A stretch of DNA of 64,000 nucleotides. Origin: Prorocentrum cordatum. Its lineage: Eukaryota > Sar > Dinophyceae > Prorocentrales > Prorocentraceae. The stretch lies in contig CAUYUJ010009546.1 of NCBI GenBank assembly GCA_963575745.1, positions 1 to 64,000 on the forward strand. Reading direction: 5' to 3'. The position numbers and the translations under genes are program-made. Positions 29,985 through 40,914 of this stretch are shown here, piece after piece; position 1 is the stretch's first letter; each line of letters begins with the position of its first letter. The notes under the pieces were generated by a model that saw only the letters and a program-made list of their open reading frames with translations, was not told the DNA's origin and did not search any database.

Positions 29985-30560
29985 GGGCGAACCGCTCGCT
30001 CGAGACATTCCCACAGTCTGCAAGCATGAGTGCGACCAATAGCAAATCTGAGAGCGACTGATTCTGAGTGTGAGTTAATCTGGGTGCGATTGAGCCTGGG
30101 TTTGAGTGGGTATGCGTGTGAGTCAATATGAGCGCGAGTGCGTCTGTGTGCGAGTGGGTCTGGGTATGGACGAATCTGAGTGTGAGCCAGTCTGTGATTG
30201 AGCGGATCGTAGCATGATGAGTCTGAGCATGAGTGAGTCTGGGCTTGAGTGGGTCTGAGTGTGAGAAAACGTGTGTGTTACTGAATCTGAGTGCGAGTGA
30301 GCCGAGTGTGATTGGGTATGGATGTGAGGCAGTCTGAGTGTGAGTCGGTCTGCGTTTGAGCGGACCGAAGGATGATGAGTCTGAGCAGGAGCGAGTCTGA
30401 GCATGAGTGGTTCTGAGCGTGAGTCTGAGTGTGAGTAAGTTTAAGTATGGATATGAGCGAGTCTAAGTGCGAGTGAGCCTGCGTGTGACTGAGTCTGAGT
30501 ATGAATGAGTATGAATGCAGAAGAGTGAAGGAGAGCGGAGAGCGAAGGAGAGTGAGGCGG
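29985..30560 (+). repeat. GTGAGTCTGAGTGTGAG degenerate minisatellite
   Basis: GAGTCTGAG and GAGCGAGTCTG words at 10-20-bp spacing over ~570 bp. No gene; minus frames of His/Ser/Thr are artefacts. Confidence 0.75.
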
Positions 30561-30635
30561 ACGCGTTTGAGTAAAACCTAAAGCTTTGGAACATCGAACC
30601 TCGATCGTCTGGCCCTGGCTACTCGAGTTGCCCAC

Positions 30636-30666
30636 GTCCTCCTCCTCCTCCTCCTCCTCCTCCTCC

Positions 30667-30706
<40 letters not shown>

Positions 30707-30872
30707 TTCCTGCTTCTGCTCCTACCGTGTTCATGCTGTCCTCCTTCTCCTCCTCCTCCTCCTCCTCGTCCTCCTCCTCCTCGCTTCCTCCTTCTCTTCC
30801 TCCTCCTCCTCCTCCTCCTCCTCCTCCTCCTCCTCTTCCTCCTCCTCCTCCTCCTCCTCCTCCTCCTCCTTG
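30636..30872 (+). repeat. TCC and TCA arrays
   Basis: TCC run (30638-30668), TCA run (30668-30708), then TCC runs (30740-30870) with TTCC interruptions. Poly-Ser/Pro and Glu/Arg frames are artefacts. Confidence 0.9.
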
Positions 30873-30879
30873 GGAGTGC

Positions 30880-31150
30880 TGAAACCAGCAAATCGCCTGA
30901 GACATCCTCCCAAAACTGCTCCGAAAACGACAGATGCCCAGCATCATAACGGCCAAACCGCCTGAGACATCCCCGCAAACTGGGCGCGAACGTCCTCCAA
31001 ATCTGCTCCGAAAGCGAAACATGTTGGAAGAGAAAATGGCCAAACCGCCTGAGACATCCCCACAAAATCCTGCGAAAGGGGCCGAGTGAAGTACCCCCCC
31101 GCCGCTCCATAGGAGTGCTGAAGCCACAGAATCGCCTGAGACATCCTCAA
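30880..31150 (+). repeat. CCGCCTGAGACATCC repeat, 4 units
   Basis: CGCCTGAGACATCC occurs near 30894, 30960, 31048 and 31132, with GAGTGCTGAAACCA-like flanks at both ends and CGAAAACGA/CGAAAGCGA between. Irregular 65-90-bp spacing. Confidence 0.7.
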
Positions 31151-31194
31151 CATCAGTGTGTGTGTGTGTGTGCGTCATCCGATGAGTGGACCTG

Positions 31195-31425
31195 AGTGAG
31201 GTGTAGTGAATGTACGAGTACAAGTACGAGTGAGTCTGAGTGATGAGTGAGTCTGAGTGATGAGTGAGTCTGAGTGATGAGTGAGTCTGAGTGATAAGTG
31301 GTGAGTCTGAGTCATGACTGAGTCCGAGTGATGAGTGAGTCTGAGTGATGAGTGAATATGAGTGATGAGTGGGTCTGAGTGATGAGTGAGTCTGAGTGAT
31401 GAGTGAGTGGGTCTGAGTGAGAGGA
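31195..31425 (+). repeat. 17-bp GTCTGAGTGATGAGTGA minisatellite
   Basis: About ten units of GTCTGAGTGATGAGTGA, cleaner than the 30-kb array. Ends just before the CCCCAT hairpin. Confidence 0.85.
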
Positions 31426-31467
31426 GTGGTGTGTTCTCTCTCCTCCGGCGCGGTCCGCCAATAACAA

Positions 31468-31494
31468 GAGCCCCATGTTTAGGATATGGGGAAA
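31468..31494 (+). other. CCCCAT stem-loop, copy 3
   Basis: CCCCAT (31471-31476), a 9-nt loop, ATGGGG (31486-31491), preceded by AACAAGAG and followed by AAAACC. Versus copies 1 and 2, the C-G pair at the loop-side end of the stem is T-A, a compensatory change. Confidence 0.55.
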
Positions 31495-31544
31495 ACCAAA
31501 ACCAAAAGCGGTAGGATAGGGGGTGTCGGATCGAAGACGCCTAC

Positions 31545-33000
31545 GGCGAATCACCGCCCCCCCCTGCCTTTTTGGAAGCGCCTATGTGGCCGAAGGTTGT
31601 GGCCAGAGGCCTGCCAAGCTATCAGACCATGTGTTCCCCGAATCGGTTTGGAAAGCCTTCGGGGAACACGTGGGCATCTTCAAGGCCATTCTGACCCTTT
31701 CGGGCCTTCTTGGAGGACGTCTTGGAGGGCTCTTGGGCCGTCTTGGAGGCTATCTTGAGCGTTTTGGAGACCTCTTGGGCCGTCTTGGGGGCCTCTTGGG
31801 GCCGTGTCTTGGGCCTCTTGGGCGATCTTTGTGGGCACTTGGGCCGTCTCGGGCCGTCGGAAGCCAGAAAAAAGCAAATGCCATAATCTTTCAAACACCC
31901 ATGGCAAATCAATCATTTTGGCCTTTTCGGGCCTTCCTGGAGGCCCTCTTGGAGGCCTCTTGGACCGTCTTGGGCCATCTTAGGGCCATGTGCGGCCGTC
32001 TTGGTGGGCTCCTGGTCCGTCTGACGCCGTCGGAAGCCGTTCGGGGGGCCTCTATGGGCCGACTGGGGGCCTTCTTGGAATGCTCCAGGGCCGTCTTGGA
32101 GGCCATCTTGGGCGTCTTAAAGGCCTCCTGTGCCGTCTTGGGGGCCTCTTGGGACCATCTTAGGGGCCCTCTTGGGCCGTTCTGGGGCCATCTTGGAGGC
32201 CTCTTGGGCGATCTTTCGGCGATCTTTGGGGGCTCTTGGGCCGTCTCGGGCCGTCGGAAGGCCGAAAAGAAGCACATGCCACAATCCGTCAAATACTTTA
32301 GGAACATCTATGTGTTTGGCCTCTTCTGGCCTTCCTGGAGGCCTTCTTGGGGGCCTCTTCGGCCGTCTTGGGCCAGCTTTGAGCCAACTTCGGCCATCTT
32401 GGTGGGTTCCTGGCACGTCTGACGCCGTCGGGAGCCGTCTTGGGGGCCTTTCTGGGCCGACTTGGGGCCTTCTTGGGGCGCTTCGGGGCCGTCTTGGAGG
32501 CCATCTTGGGCGTCTTGGAGGCCAATCTTGGGCGTGTTGGAGGCCTCTTGGGCCGTGTTGGGGCCCTCTTGGGGCCGTCTTGGAGGCCACTTGGGCTGTC
32601 ATGGGGCCCTCTTGGGGGCCTCTTGGGCGATCTTGGGGGCCTCTTGGGCCGTCTTGAGCCGTCGGAATGCCGAGAAGAAGCAAACCCCCAAATCCTTCAA
32701 AAACCTATGGGACACCAATGACTTTGGCATCTTCGGGCCCTCCTGGAGGACCTCTTGGAGGCCTTTTGGGCCGTCTTGGAGGCCTCTGGGGGGCCTCTTG
32801 GGCAGTCTTGGACTCTCTTGGAGGCCGTCTTGGACCATCTTGGGCGGACTTGGAGGCCATCTTGGACCATCTTGGAGGCCATTTTGGGCCAACGTGGCCA
32901 TCTTGGACGCCATCTTGAGCCGTCTTGGGGGATTTCTTCGGGACGTTGGGGTCCTGGGCAATCCTCCCGGGACCCCAACGGGACGGGCCGAAGCGCCAGG
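31545..33000 (+). repeat. CTTGGGCC array block 2 with ~400-bp higher order
   Basis: Starts with the header (GCCTACGGCGAATCACCGC at 31541, then GTGTTCCCCGAATCGG). The spacer with GAAG.CGAAAAGAAGCA and ATGCCA.AATC recurs at about 31863, 32260 and 32670, a 400-415-bp higher-order period. The fill is GGCCTCTTGGGCC/GTCTTGGAGGCC variants. Confidence 0.8.
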
Positions 33001-34560
33001 GGGAGTTCTTTTGGAAAAAGAACCAAAACCAGAACCGAAAGGGTCAAGCACGCCAGGCACCCCTCCGATGAATCGACAGGGGGCGGCGGATCGAAGACGC
33101 CTACGGTGAATCACCGCCGCACCCTGCCTTCGTGGAAGCGCCTATGTGGCCGAACGTTGAGGCCAGACCTGCCAAGCCATCGGACCATGTGTTCCCCGAA
33201 TCGGTTTGGAAAGCCTTCGGGGAACACGTGGGCATCTTGAAGGTCATCTTGGCAGTCTTGGGGGCCTCTTGGGACCATCTTAGGGGCCCTCTTGGGCCGT
33301 TCTGGGGCCATCTTGGAGGCCTCTTGGGCGATCTTTCGGCGATTTTTGGTAGCTCTTGGGCCGTCTCGGGCCGTCGGAAGGCCGAAAAGAAGGAAATGTC
33401 AAAATCCGTCAAAAACCTAAGGAAAAACAATGTTTTCGGCCTCTTCTGGCCTTCCTGGAGGCCCTCTTGGGGGCCTCTTGGGCCCTTTTGGGCCAGCTTC
33501 GAGCCAACTTCGGCTACTTGGTGGGTTCCTGGCACGTCTGACGCCGTCGGGAGCCATCTTGGGGGCATTTCTGGGCCAACGGGGGACCCTCTTGGGGCGC
33601 TTCGGGGCCGTCTTGGAGGCCATCTTGGGCGTCTTGGAGGCCATCTTGGGCGTGTTGGAGGCCTCTTGGGCAGTCTTGGGGCCCTCTTTGGGCCATCTTG
33701 GAGGCCACTCGGGCCGTCATGAGGCCCTCTTGGGGGCCTCTTGGGCGATCTTGGGGGCCTCTTGGACCGTCTTAAGCCGTCGGAAGACCGAACAGGCGAA
33801 AATGCCAAAACACTTCAAAAACCTTAAAAAAATTAATGATTTTGGCCTCATCGGGCCCTCCTGGAGGACTCTGAGGAGCCTCTTGGGCCGCCTTGGGCCA
33901 TCGTGAGGCTATCTTAGGCCGTTTTGGGTACATCTTGGGCCGTCTTGGAGGCATCTCAAAGCCATCTTAACCGTCTTGGAGGCCATCCTGGCCATCTTGT
34001 AGGCATCTTGGAGGCCATCTCGGAGCCGTCTTGGGCAGGAAATTGGGGAATTGAAGTCCCCGGCAATCCTCCCGGTACCCCAGCGCGACGCGCCGGAGCC
34101 CCATGGGGAGTTCACCGGAGCCCCAGGGGGAGTTCTTTGGAAAAAGAACCAAAACCAAAACCGAGAGGCTTCGGCCCATCCCGCCACCGCGCCTGGGTTG
34201 CGGGTATGCAGCATATTGGATGGTCGTTGGGATTTTGTGGGAGGCATCCCGGGGGCCTCCTGGAGGCAATTTGGAGGCCTGTTGGGGGCCGTTTTGGGGC
34301 ATCTTGGGGCCTCTCTTGAACCTCTTGAGGCCTCTCCTGGGTCTCTGGGGGGTCTCTTGGGGCCTCTCGGGGGCCTCTTAGGAGTCTCTTGGGGCCTCCT
34401 GGGCGCGTCTGGGGGCCTCCTGGGGGCTTCTGTGGGCGGAAGGCTCGGATTCTCTATTCGTGTTCCCCCTCTTGGGCCTTTCTTGGGGCCGTGTTGGTGT
34501 CGTGCTCGATCGGGGATCGTGAGTCACTGTGTGGGTGCATACGCGCACGATGACTATTAA
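33000..34560 (+). repeat. CTTGGGCC array block 3
   Basis: Begins with AGTTCTTTTGGAAAAAGAAC (about 33004), repeated near 34132, then the header (33095-33245) and the fill. Spacers lie near 33380 and 33785. The 34250-34500 end shifts to CCTCCTGG/GGGGGCCTC units and a GTGTTCCCCCTCTTGGGCC segment also seen near 48160. Confidence 0.75.
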
Positions 34561-34564
34561 AAGA

Positions 34565-35020
34565 TTGTGCGTGTACCCTTTTGCTGCTGTGATGCTGCTG
34601 TGGCCTGTGCTATGCGCGCTGAGGTTCTAGGGCGGGGCAGGGAAGCGTCTCAACAGCGGGCGGACAAGGATCAAAACCCATGGAAATCATCGTGCGAGGA
34701 AACTGGGGCAGTCTCGAAGGCCAGAATAGCACAGGGTCTGCCTGCATGCGCTGCTTGGGAGGGCCTGGGACTGCCGAAAGCGACTGGTGGCGAGGAGCTT
34801 ATCTTGGGTCAGGGGTGTAGGGCTCTGGGGGCCCACGGGCCAAGGTAGTCGCAACATCGCACGCCAGGGTAGCGGGCTTCAGGTGTGCGAGCTCTGCGAG
34901 GCCCGTTCTGGAGGAGTCTGGGCCGCCGTGCGTGGCCGCCGCCAGCGTCGACCTGTCTGTCGGGAGGTCGACTTTGCCTGTGCCGGCCTCGGCCGAGCAT
35001 CCGCCCCCACTGTTCGAATA
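34565..35020. other. No gene recognised
   Basis: Balanced composition with open frames on both strands, none with a recognised family. Contains nothing repeat-like apart from short GC words. Confidence 0.4.
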
Positions 35021-35022
35021 GG

Positions 35023-35187
35023 CGTAAGAGTGACCTTTCGCCAGAGTGACCTTTGGTGCGGGCCAAATGGGTTCCCCCGGTCGCCAAACGCGATGCGATG
35101 GTAGCGTCTTGCGCGCTTGTGTTTGGCCCCCCCGTTGTCCCCAAGAGCCGCGCACCATAGGTCACTCTTACCCAGGGTCATTCTTGC
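35023..35187. mobile_element. Foldback element AGTGACC, copy B
   Basis: AGAGTGACCTTTGGTGCGGG (35043-35062) pairs with CCGCGCACCATAGGTCACTCT (35148-35168; one mismatch plus one bulge). A second outer pair, CGTAAGAGTGACC and GGTCA.TCTTGCG, extends the inverted repeat to 35023-35187, so the arm looks partly duplicated. The interior differs from copy A. Confidence 0.7.
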
Positions 35188-35423
35188 GTGTAGTCGACCA
35201 TTTCCGCCGACCACACCGCCGTCGCGTATTGCTTCAGCCGGTTCTCGCAGGCTTTCGGCCAGCTTCCGCGACCGGGCGAGAGCCTCACTGCTGCAGCCGT
35301 CGGTCACAGAGCCCTCGTCTGGAGCGCCCCACATGGGTTCATGCCTGTAGAAGTGGCCTTTTGGCCTGGAGCTTCCGATGCGCGTAACACCGGCCGGGCT
35401 GGCTCTTTGGGCGTTGCGCAGAA

Positions 35424-35478
35424 GGCTTGGAGGAAGAGGAGGAGGAGGACGAGGAGGAGGAGGAGGAGGAGGAGAAAG
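35424..35478 (+). repeat. GGA/GAC array
   Basis: GGAAGAGGAGGAGGAGGACG runs into poly-GGA. The Glu-rich frame continuing to 35819 is not supported beyond the array. Confidence 0.8.
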
Positions 35479-35479
35479 C

Positions 35480-36900
35480 AGAGGAATCAGGAAGTGTCTG
35501 GGACGTTTCAGGGATCATCGAAGTTCCCCGCGAGGTCCACTACAGTATGGAAGTTCCATCGCTGGCCTCAGCGATGCTCAATTCTGGGACGCCTAAGCAA
35601 TTATTCTCATCGCCTTGGGTTCAAGGCCCTGCAGGTCAGTTACTGTGGACATGGCCCTTACTCACAACGTGGAGGACTCAGCTGTCACGATGGACAGCGA
35701 TCCTCATGCGGTTGTCCTATCGTTTGGACTCAATTGCATCTCGTGCCGGTATGGATCATGCAATGCAGCATTCTCTTGACTCGGTCTCGCGGGCGACTGC
35801 ATTTTGTATTGGTGCATGACCTGCGGCAGTGATGGTTGCATCATTGCTCTGAGTCGGCTGATCGTACATGTCCCCGACTGCATGGGCAGCTCCCATTGGC
35901 GATCGCCTTGTGTTTACGGAGTTCGCTCCCCGTGATGATGCACACGTAGTTTCATATTTTGCGTTGCGCTGGTCCTGGTCTCAGGCCTCTTCACGACACG
36001 CGCGCATGTCTCATCTTGACCACGGTCCCCTCCACAGCCCCACAGTGCTTCTAGACGGAGACGGCGTGGAAGACTGGTACGCAGCAGAAGCTGTGCTCCG
36101 TACTTTGCTAGTGGGAGGGAGCTTAGTTCCGCCAAGGGCCATGCTCCCCTTGCTCTGCATCTAGCTCTTCCCTATTTGCCATGCTCCCCTTGCTCTGCAT
36201 CTAGATCTTGCCATGCTCTCCCCTTGCTCTGCACTTCTGTTTTGAGTGTGATGGGACGTCGCTTTCCGTACAGGTCTCCCACACTATGTTGAATGTACGA
36301 GGGTTCATTGTCAGCAGTTCGACAGCCTTCTTTGGGCGAGCGGGCTTGTGTCTAATCCTGCTTGCCTCCTCTCCCTTCCCCTCAACAAGCTCTCCTACCA
36401 ATAAGTTCTCCCAGGCCCTCCGCAAGCGCCGTTTCACTTCCCAAGCCTTCGGGGATGGCTTTGGATGTGATGGAGGCACCCTGGGCGATGTCTTGTTCTT
36501 TTCATGCGCGGCCCCTGGAAGTCCCAACCCGTTCCCGCGGTTTGTCATGCCCAGTCGTTTCTTCACGGTCCCAGGGCTCGGTAAGGGTCCCCTGAGGAAG
36601 AAAGCGACAACAGAAATCGCCGTCGCGATTTTTGTGGTGTTTCATGACGCGAGCATGTCGAAACTCATCTCTCTTGCGGCCGCTCCTGAAGATTCCGGTC
36701 TCCCCCAAACGCCTTCGGCAAGGCGCAGCTGCTTGAGGCCACCCCCAAGGCGGGAGAACCGCCGAGAGCCCACGAGAACGCCTGAAACTAGGAGACTCGA
36801 GCCGAAAACTCCCAGGTGAGTCGTTCCATCCCCGCGTTTTTTTCCCTCGCTTTCGGCCCCGGGGGGGCCCGCTATCGGGCCCCAAGACCATCAGGCACCG
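35480..36900. other. No convincing gene; three CCATGCTC repeats
   Basis: GCCATGCTCCCCTTGCTCTG occurs near 36139 and 36178, with a variant near 36211. Frames at 36201-36566 (minus) and 36208-36819 (plus) are both open and cannot be told apart. Confidence 0.45.
36545..36605 (-). repeat. GACGGTCC family copy
   Basis: CATGCCCAGTCGTTTCTTCA, CGGTCCCAGGGCTCGG and a GAGGAAGAAA end: a diverged copy of the 14950 and 24614 type. Confidence 0.45.
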
Positions 36901-37439
36901 ATCCAGGACGAAAGACCATCCGCGGCCCCAAGCGGCCGGGCCCTCCGTGAGCCGTGGCTTGGAAGCCCCACTCTTCTGGCCGGTCCCCACGAGGCCGAAC
37001 TCTGCGTGGGAGCCAGACCGCGCTCGGGACGTTTCGGATTAGGCAGGGGAACGAGGGAAGTGACGGCGAGGAGGGGAAGGAGGAGGAGGAGGAGTAAGAG
37101 GAGGAGGACCAGTGTAAACCAACATGCGTTCACGATATTACAACACACGCTCCCTCCAATTTTCCTCGTCACAGGCACCTACAAGGAGCTATTCTCACTG
37201 AGGGAACTGCCTCGTTGTAAGACAACCGTTTCAACATCCTGATTTTGCCTTGAACTTCAAAGCTGCGAGTCACCGATACTGTGTCTTCTTGGCGACCCTG
37301 AATCGTGCCCAAACAGTATCCGTGGAACTTCGACACCGCGAATCAGCGTAACTTTTGCGCCCTGGCAGTCCGACATCGTGCAGAAACAGCACTTTTGGGA
37401 CGTAAGCCATAAACACCTTTTGAACGATTGAGAACTCAT

Positions 37440-37770
37440 ATAATGAATGTGCGCGGCTCTGAGGCGAGGGCCACGTTTTGAAAAGGAGCCGCCCTACATC
37501 CGTGAAACTCTTGCATGTTTTAAAGACGGATGTGCGCGGCCCTGCGGCGAGAGCCATATCTTGAAAACCGCCCGTCCTCCAGCCGTGCAACCGTTGCATT
37601 TCGTTTGAGCCGAACGTGCGCGGTGCTGAGGCGAGAGCCACATTTGGAACACCACCCGCCCTCCATCCACGAAGCTCACGCGAAGTTAGAAGTCGGATGT
37701 GCGCGCCGCTGAGGCGGGAGCCACGTGTTGAAAGCCTCCCGCACTCTGTCCGTGAAGTTGTTGCACATTC
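37440..37770 (+). repeat. ~83-bp array, 4 units
   Basis: ATGTGCGCGG.. followed by CTGAGGCGAGAGCCAC and TTGAAAAC near 37444, 37528, 37612 and 37696, then CCGCCC..CCATCCGTGAA. Related to the 12.9-13.4-kb units. Minus frames read ~28-aa repeats because the period is near a multiple of three. Confidence 0.75.
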
Positions 37771-37859
37771 TCAGCTGAAGGATCACAAGCGGTGAGGGTG
37801 TCCTGTGGCGAAACGCCCGGCCCGCCCTTTTGATTGGCCTCGGGGTGCGACCAGGAGGA

Positions 37860-38500
37860 GTGATCTGTAAGGAAAGGAATGGAGGAGCAGGACGAGGAGT
37901 GGGGGACGAGGGAGGGGCACGACGCCTGAAAGAGTCCGTCGCGCGGAGCGCCAACGGCCACTCAAGAGTGAGCCCCGACTTGTAGTCGGGACTCGGCGCT
38001 CCCTCGGCGCCCACCCCAGTGCCACCGCTGAGGATCTCGGCGGAGGAGGCGCGCAAGCGCAGATCAGCCCAAAACAGAAAGAGAGGTTCACAAGAGTAAA
38101 GGGGGGGTGCGAGGGAGGGAGGGAGGGAGGGAAGAGGAGGAGGCAGGGGCACAACTCGACCCAAAAACGAACGACACCACCCCACCCACGGCCCTCCATG
38201 TTGTGCTGCGGCTCGTCGGGGCCCGCAGCGCAGATCATGTAAAAACCGACTCCAGATTTCGATGTATACGCTCAGCCCCGTATGGCCGCAGGTGGGGTGT
38301 CAGCGCCACCACAACATACTTATACTAAATGTGCGTCGCCCCCCCAGGGGCGACGCGCGCACCGAGAAATCTTATAGCATACGCGTCGTGGCGGGCGCTT
38401 TCTGGCCACACCGCTCGGGAAACGATATACTACAAGATGAGTATACTTTATGTTCGGGTCGGACACGCTCCTCCAAGGAGGATCTATAGTATTAGTATGT
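37860..38500. other. No gene recognised
   Basis: GC-rich then mixed sequence; GGGAGGGAGGGAGGG near 38113-38133. Nothing assignable. Confidence 0.4.
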
Positions 38501-38541
38501 CTCTGTGTGTCCTAGGGTGGTGTCGTTCGTTTTCTGGTCCA

Positions 38542-38710
38542 ACAGCGCTCAGGAGCAGCAGCAGCAGCAGCATCAGCAGCACCCCGGGGCCCTCTGCGAG
38601 GCGCCCCCGGAGCTGCGGCTCCTCGCGGCGCTGGAGGGCGCCGTGCGCGCGAGTGACGCCCGGGCGGCGGGCGGCCTGCTGGCCGATCCGAGCCTGCAGG
38701 CGTCGCGCGT
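38542..38710 (+). CDS. Candidate exon, unknown (possible ankyrin-like start)
   Basis: A plus frame reads EQQQQQHQQHPGALCEAP, then PPELRLLAALEGAVRASDAR and AAGGLLADPSLQASR, before running into a GTC array. The helical LLAALEGAVR..LLADPSL pattern resembles the opening of ankyrin-type proteins. It has the GC3-rich, Ala/Arg/Leu-rich look of dinoflagellate exons. No start, splice site or partner exon can be fixed, and GC-rich DNA gives open frames by chance. Confidence 0.3.
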
Positions 38711-38790
38711 CGTCTTCGTCGTCGTCGTCGTCGTCGTCGCCGAGGTCGAGGTCGAGGTCGAGGCCGACGACGGCGATGACGACGGTTGGG
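38710..38790 (+). repeat. GTC/GAGGTC trinucleotide array
   Basis: GTCGTCGTC (38715-38740), then GAGGTCGAGGTC. Similar GTC runs lie near 38945 and 39101-39121. Confidence 0.8.
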
Positions 38791-39352
38791 TCGACGGCAA
38801 CGGCCACGACGACTGCCACGACTACGATTGAGACGACGACGACTACGAGGAGATGGGCCCTCGAAGCCTCGGGTGAGGTCGCCTCCGTGGACCTCTCGAC
38901 GTCGACGTCGACCCCCCCCCTGTAGGCGTGTGCTTGGCGGGCCCGCGTCGTCGTCGTCGTCGCCGTCTTGAACGGAGACGACCGAAAGTTCGTGGCCGCT
39001 TTCGGCCTCCAGCGGCTCTTGCCTGGCCCCACACAGCCGTCCAGACACGACTCGGGACGACGAGCGGGCCCCCAGGACGAGGCCCGGATCTCCAGAGTTT
39101 ACGTCGTCGTCGTCGTCGTCGAGGATCGAGAAGTCCATGCCTTCAGCTTTTTGGGAGAGTCCGGACAGAGACGTCTCGCTGTTTGTGGCCTTCGGGGACC
39201 CCCGCTGGTCCCCGCGACCGCCACATGATCACAGAACGATGTGGGATGCAGCACCGGCCCTGGGACTGCCGGGGACCCCGCCGTGGGGAACAACGCAGGA
39301 CTTCGGATGTCTGGGGCCACGGTGCGAGGCAGAGCTCAGCGTCGTAGTCGGC

Positions 39353-39430
39353 CCCAGGAGGAGGAAGAGGAGGAGGAGGAGGAGGAGGAGGAGGAGGATG
39401 AGGCGCATCCTCCTCCTCCTCCCCCTTCTC
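39353..39430 (+). repeat. GGA array meeting TCC array (inverted)
   Basis: GGAGGAGGA (39357-39398) followed after ~10 bp by TCCTCCTCC (39407-39425): a head-to-head inverted pair of the same trinucleotide that can form a long hairpin. Confidence 0.75.
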
Positions 39431-39539
39431 CCGCCCCGCTCACGAAGTCGCCCAGAGCACGTGCGGCGGATCAGGGGTCTCAAGGGGTGCTGCGCCTGCT
39501 CAGTCTCGTCGGCTTTCCCCAGCTTCGGCCTCGGGGGCC

Positions 39540-39665
39540 ATTTGCCATTCATCGGGCCCCGGGAGCATCAAACATGGGCCCAGGACGAAGAACTCGCCTT
39601 TGGGGGGGTCTGGGGCCCGCGGGTTGCACGAATCATATCGGAGGATGCCTGGATCGTCGAGGATC
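39540..39665 (+). repeat. Dispersed repeat, copy 2 (pair at 1.14 kb)
   Basis: CGGGCCCCGGGAGCATCAAA, GGACGAAGAA, GCGGGTTGCACGAATCA and ATCGGAGGATGCCTGGATCG in the same order as 1152-1275. Confidence 0.6.
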
Positions 39666-39692
39666 GAACTTCGACGTTCGATGCCGTCGTTT

Positions 39693-39698
39693 TCGACA

Positions 39699-39753
<55 letters not shown>

Positions 39754-39782
39754 GGTCGAGGTCGTCGTCGTCGTCGTCGCTT
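39693..39782 (+). repeat. GTC array
   Basis: Perfect GTC units with a GAGGTCGAG interruption near 39750-39762. TCC run nearby at 39918-39950. Confidence 0.9.
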
Positions 39783-40502
39783 GCTTGGCCGGACGGGCCA
39801 GGGGTAGGCGTTGGCCACCTCGAAGATCGGCGGCCGCAAAATGGGCGGAATCGGTCGGGAGCGTGCGCTGACAGCCGTTTCCTTCTCTGTTGTATGCTTC
39901 GACGTGGGCCGTGGGCCTCCTCCTCCTCCTCCTCCTCCTCCTCCCTCCTTCCTCCACTAGGGTATGCCCCCTGCCGGCACTAGTGAGAAGTCAGGGCTGT
40001 TGCACCACCAAATCGCAGGGGATTTTGCAGAAGCGCGCAAGGCACCAGTCTAGGTGTGTTGACGTTGACCCCTTCTCCACGGCCGCTCTCTGCTTTTCCA
40101 TTCGCTCTGCGCGCCCCGCGCCCGTCTCGCCCCGCCGATCTCCCGACCCTCGCGCCCGAGTCTGCCAGAAGTTTCGACGTGGATTGCTGGGCCCGAGCAG
40201 GACGCTGCGACTGCGAGCGCACTGAGAATCCATGTCTGGGAGATTTCCCAGCGCTGTCAGCGCCCCCCCTTCCGCATTCCCGCTGACTCCGACTTACCAG
40301 AGTGGACCAGTGCGCGGGATCCTGGGATCGTGCCCAGCTGATGACGGCATGTCGCCGCAGCGCGGTACCGCAACATCCCGACGCAGAAAAAAACAGTGGC
40401 TTGCAGCTTCCCGCTCCATTTTGCAGAGGTCCCGCGAAGTCCCGACCCCCGAGTCACGTCGGGAAGCTCTCGGAACGCTGCAAAGGGCCCGCCGTCGACA
40501 TT

Positions 40503-40600
<98 letters not shown>

Positions 40601-40602
40601 TA
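40503..40602 (+). repeat. Perfect CAT array, ~33 units
   Basis: Uninterrupted (ATC/CAT) trinucleotide for about 100 bp. Gives poly-His, Ile, Ser (plus) and Asp (minus) frames. Near-perfect, so probably young or actively slipping. Confidence 0.95.
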
Positions 40603-40914
40603 TCACCGGCGCTGACGATCATCCTCGTCGTCCCGTTGCCTTGAACCTTGGCTCGAGTGCGCCCTGGAGGCACTGCGGTTTTATTGCTGGCACTGATGGT
40701 GTCGGCGTTTGACCAGGCGAAACGCATTTTCGTCTCCTTCCTTCGCACGCTGGCGGCGGCGCACGCGGTCAAGGTGGAGATCCGCCGAGTTGGCCCGGAT
40801 TTCTGAATGGCTCCTACGGACCCACGTCTGGTGGATGTTGAGGCGTGGACATGGGAGTTGCAGCAAGGCCTCTACGTTGGCCAAGGTTCATCGACGACGA
40901 CGAGGGCGCTAGAG

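Noticed and set aside
29275-33906. Trp/Gly/Leu-rich frames of 150-300 aa on both strands
   Set aside because: Generated by the CTTGGGCC array; frames shift with unit-length changes.
36201-36819. Overlapping minus and plus frames of 121 and 203 aa
   Set aside because: Minus frame has NPRTFNIVW-like sequence that looked familiar, but no domain could be named; not supported.
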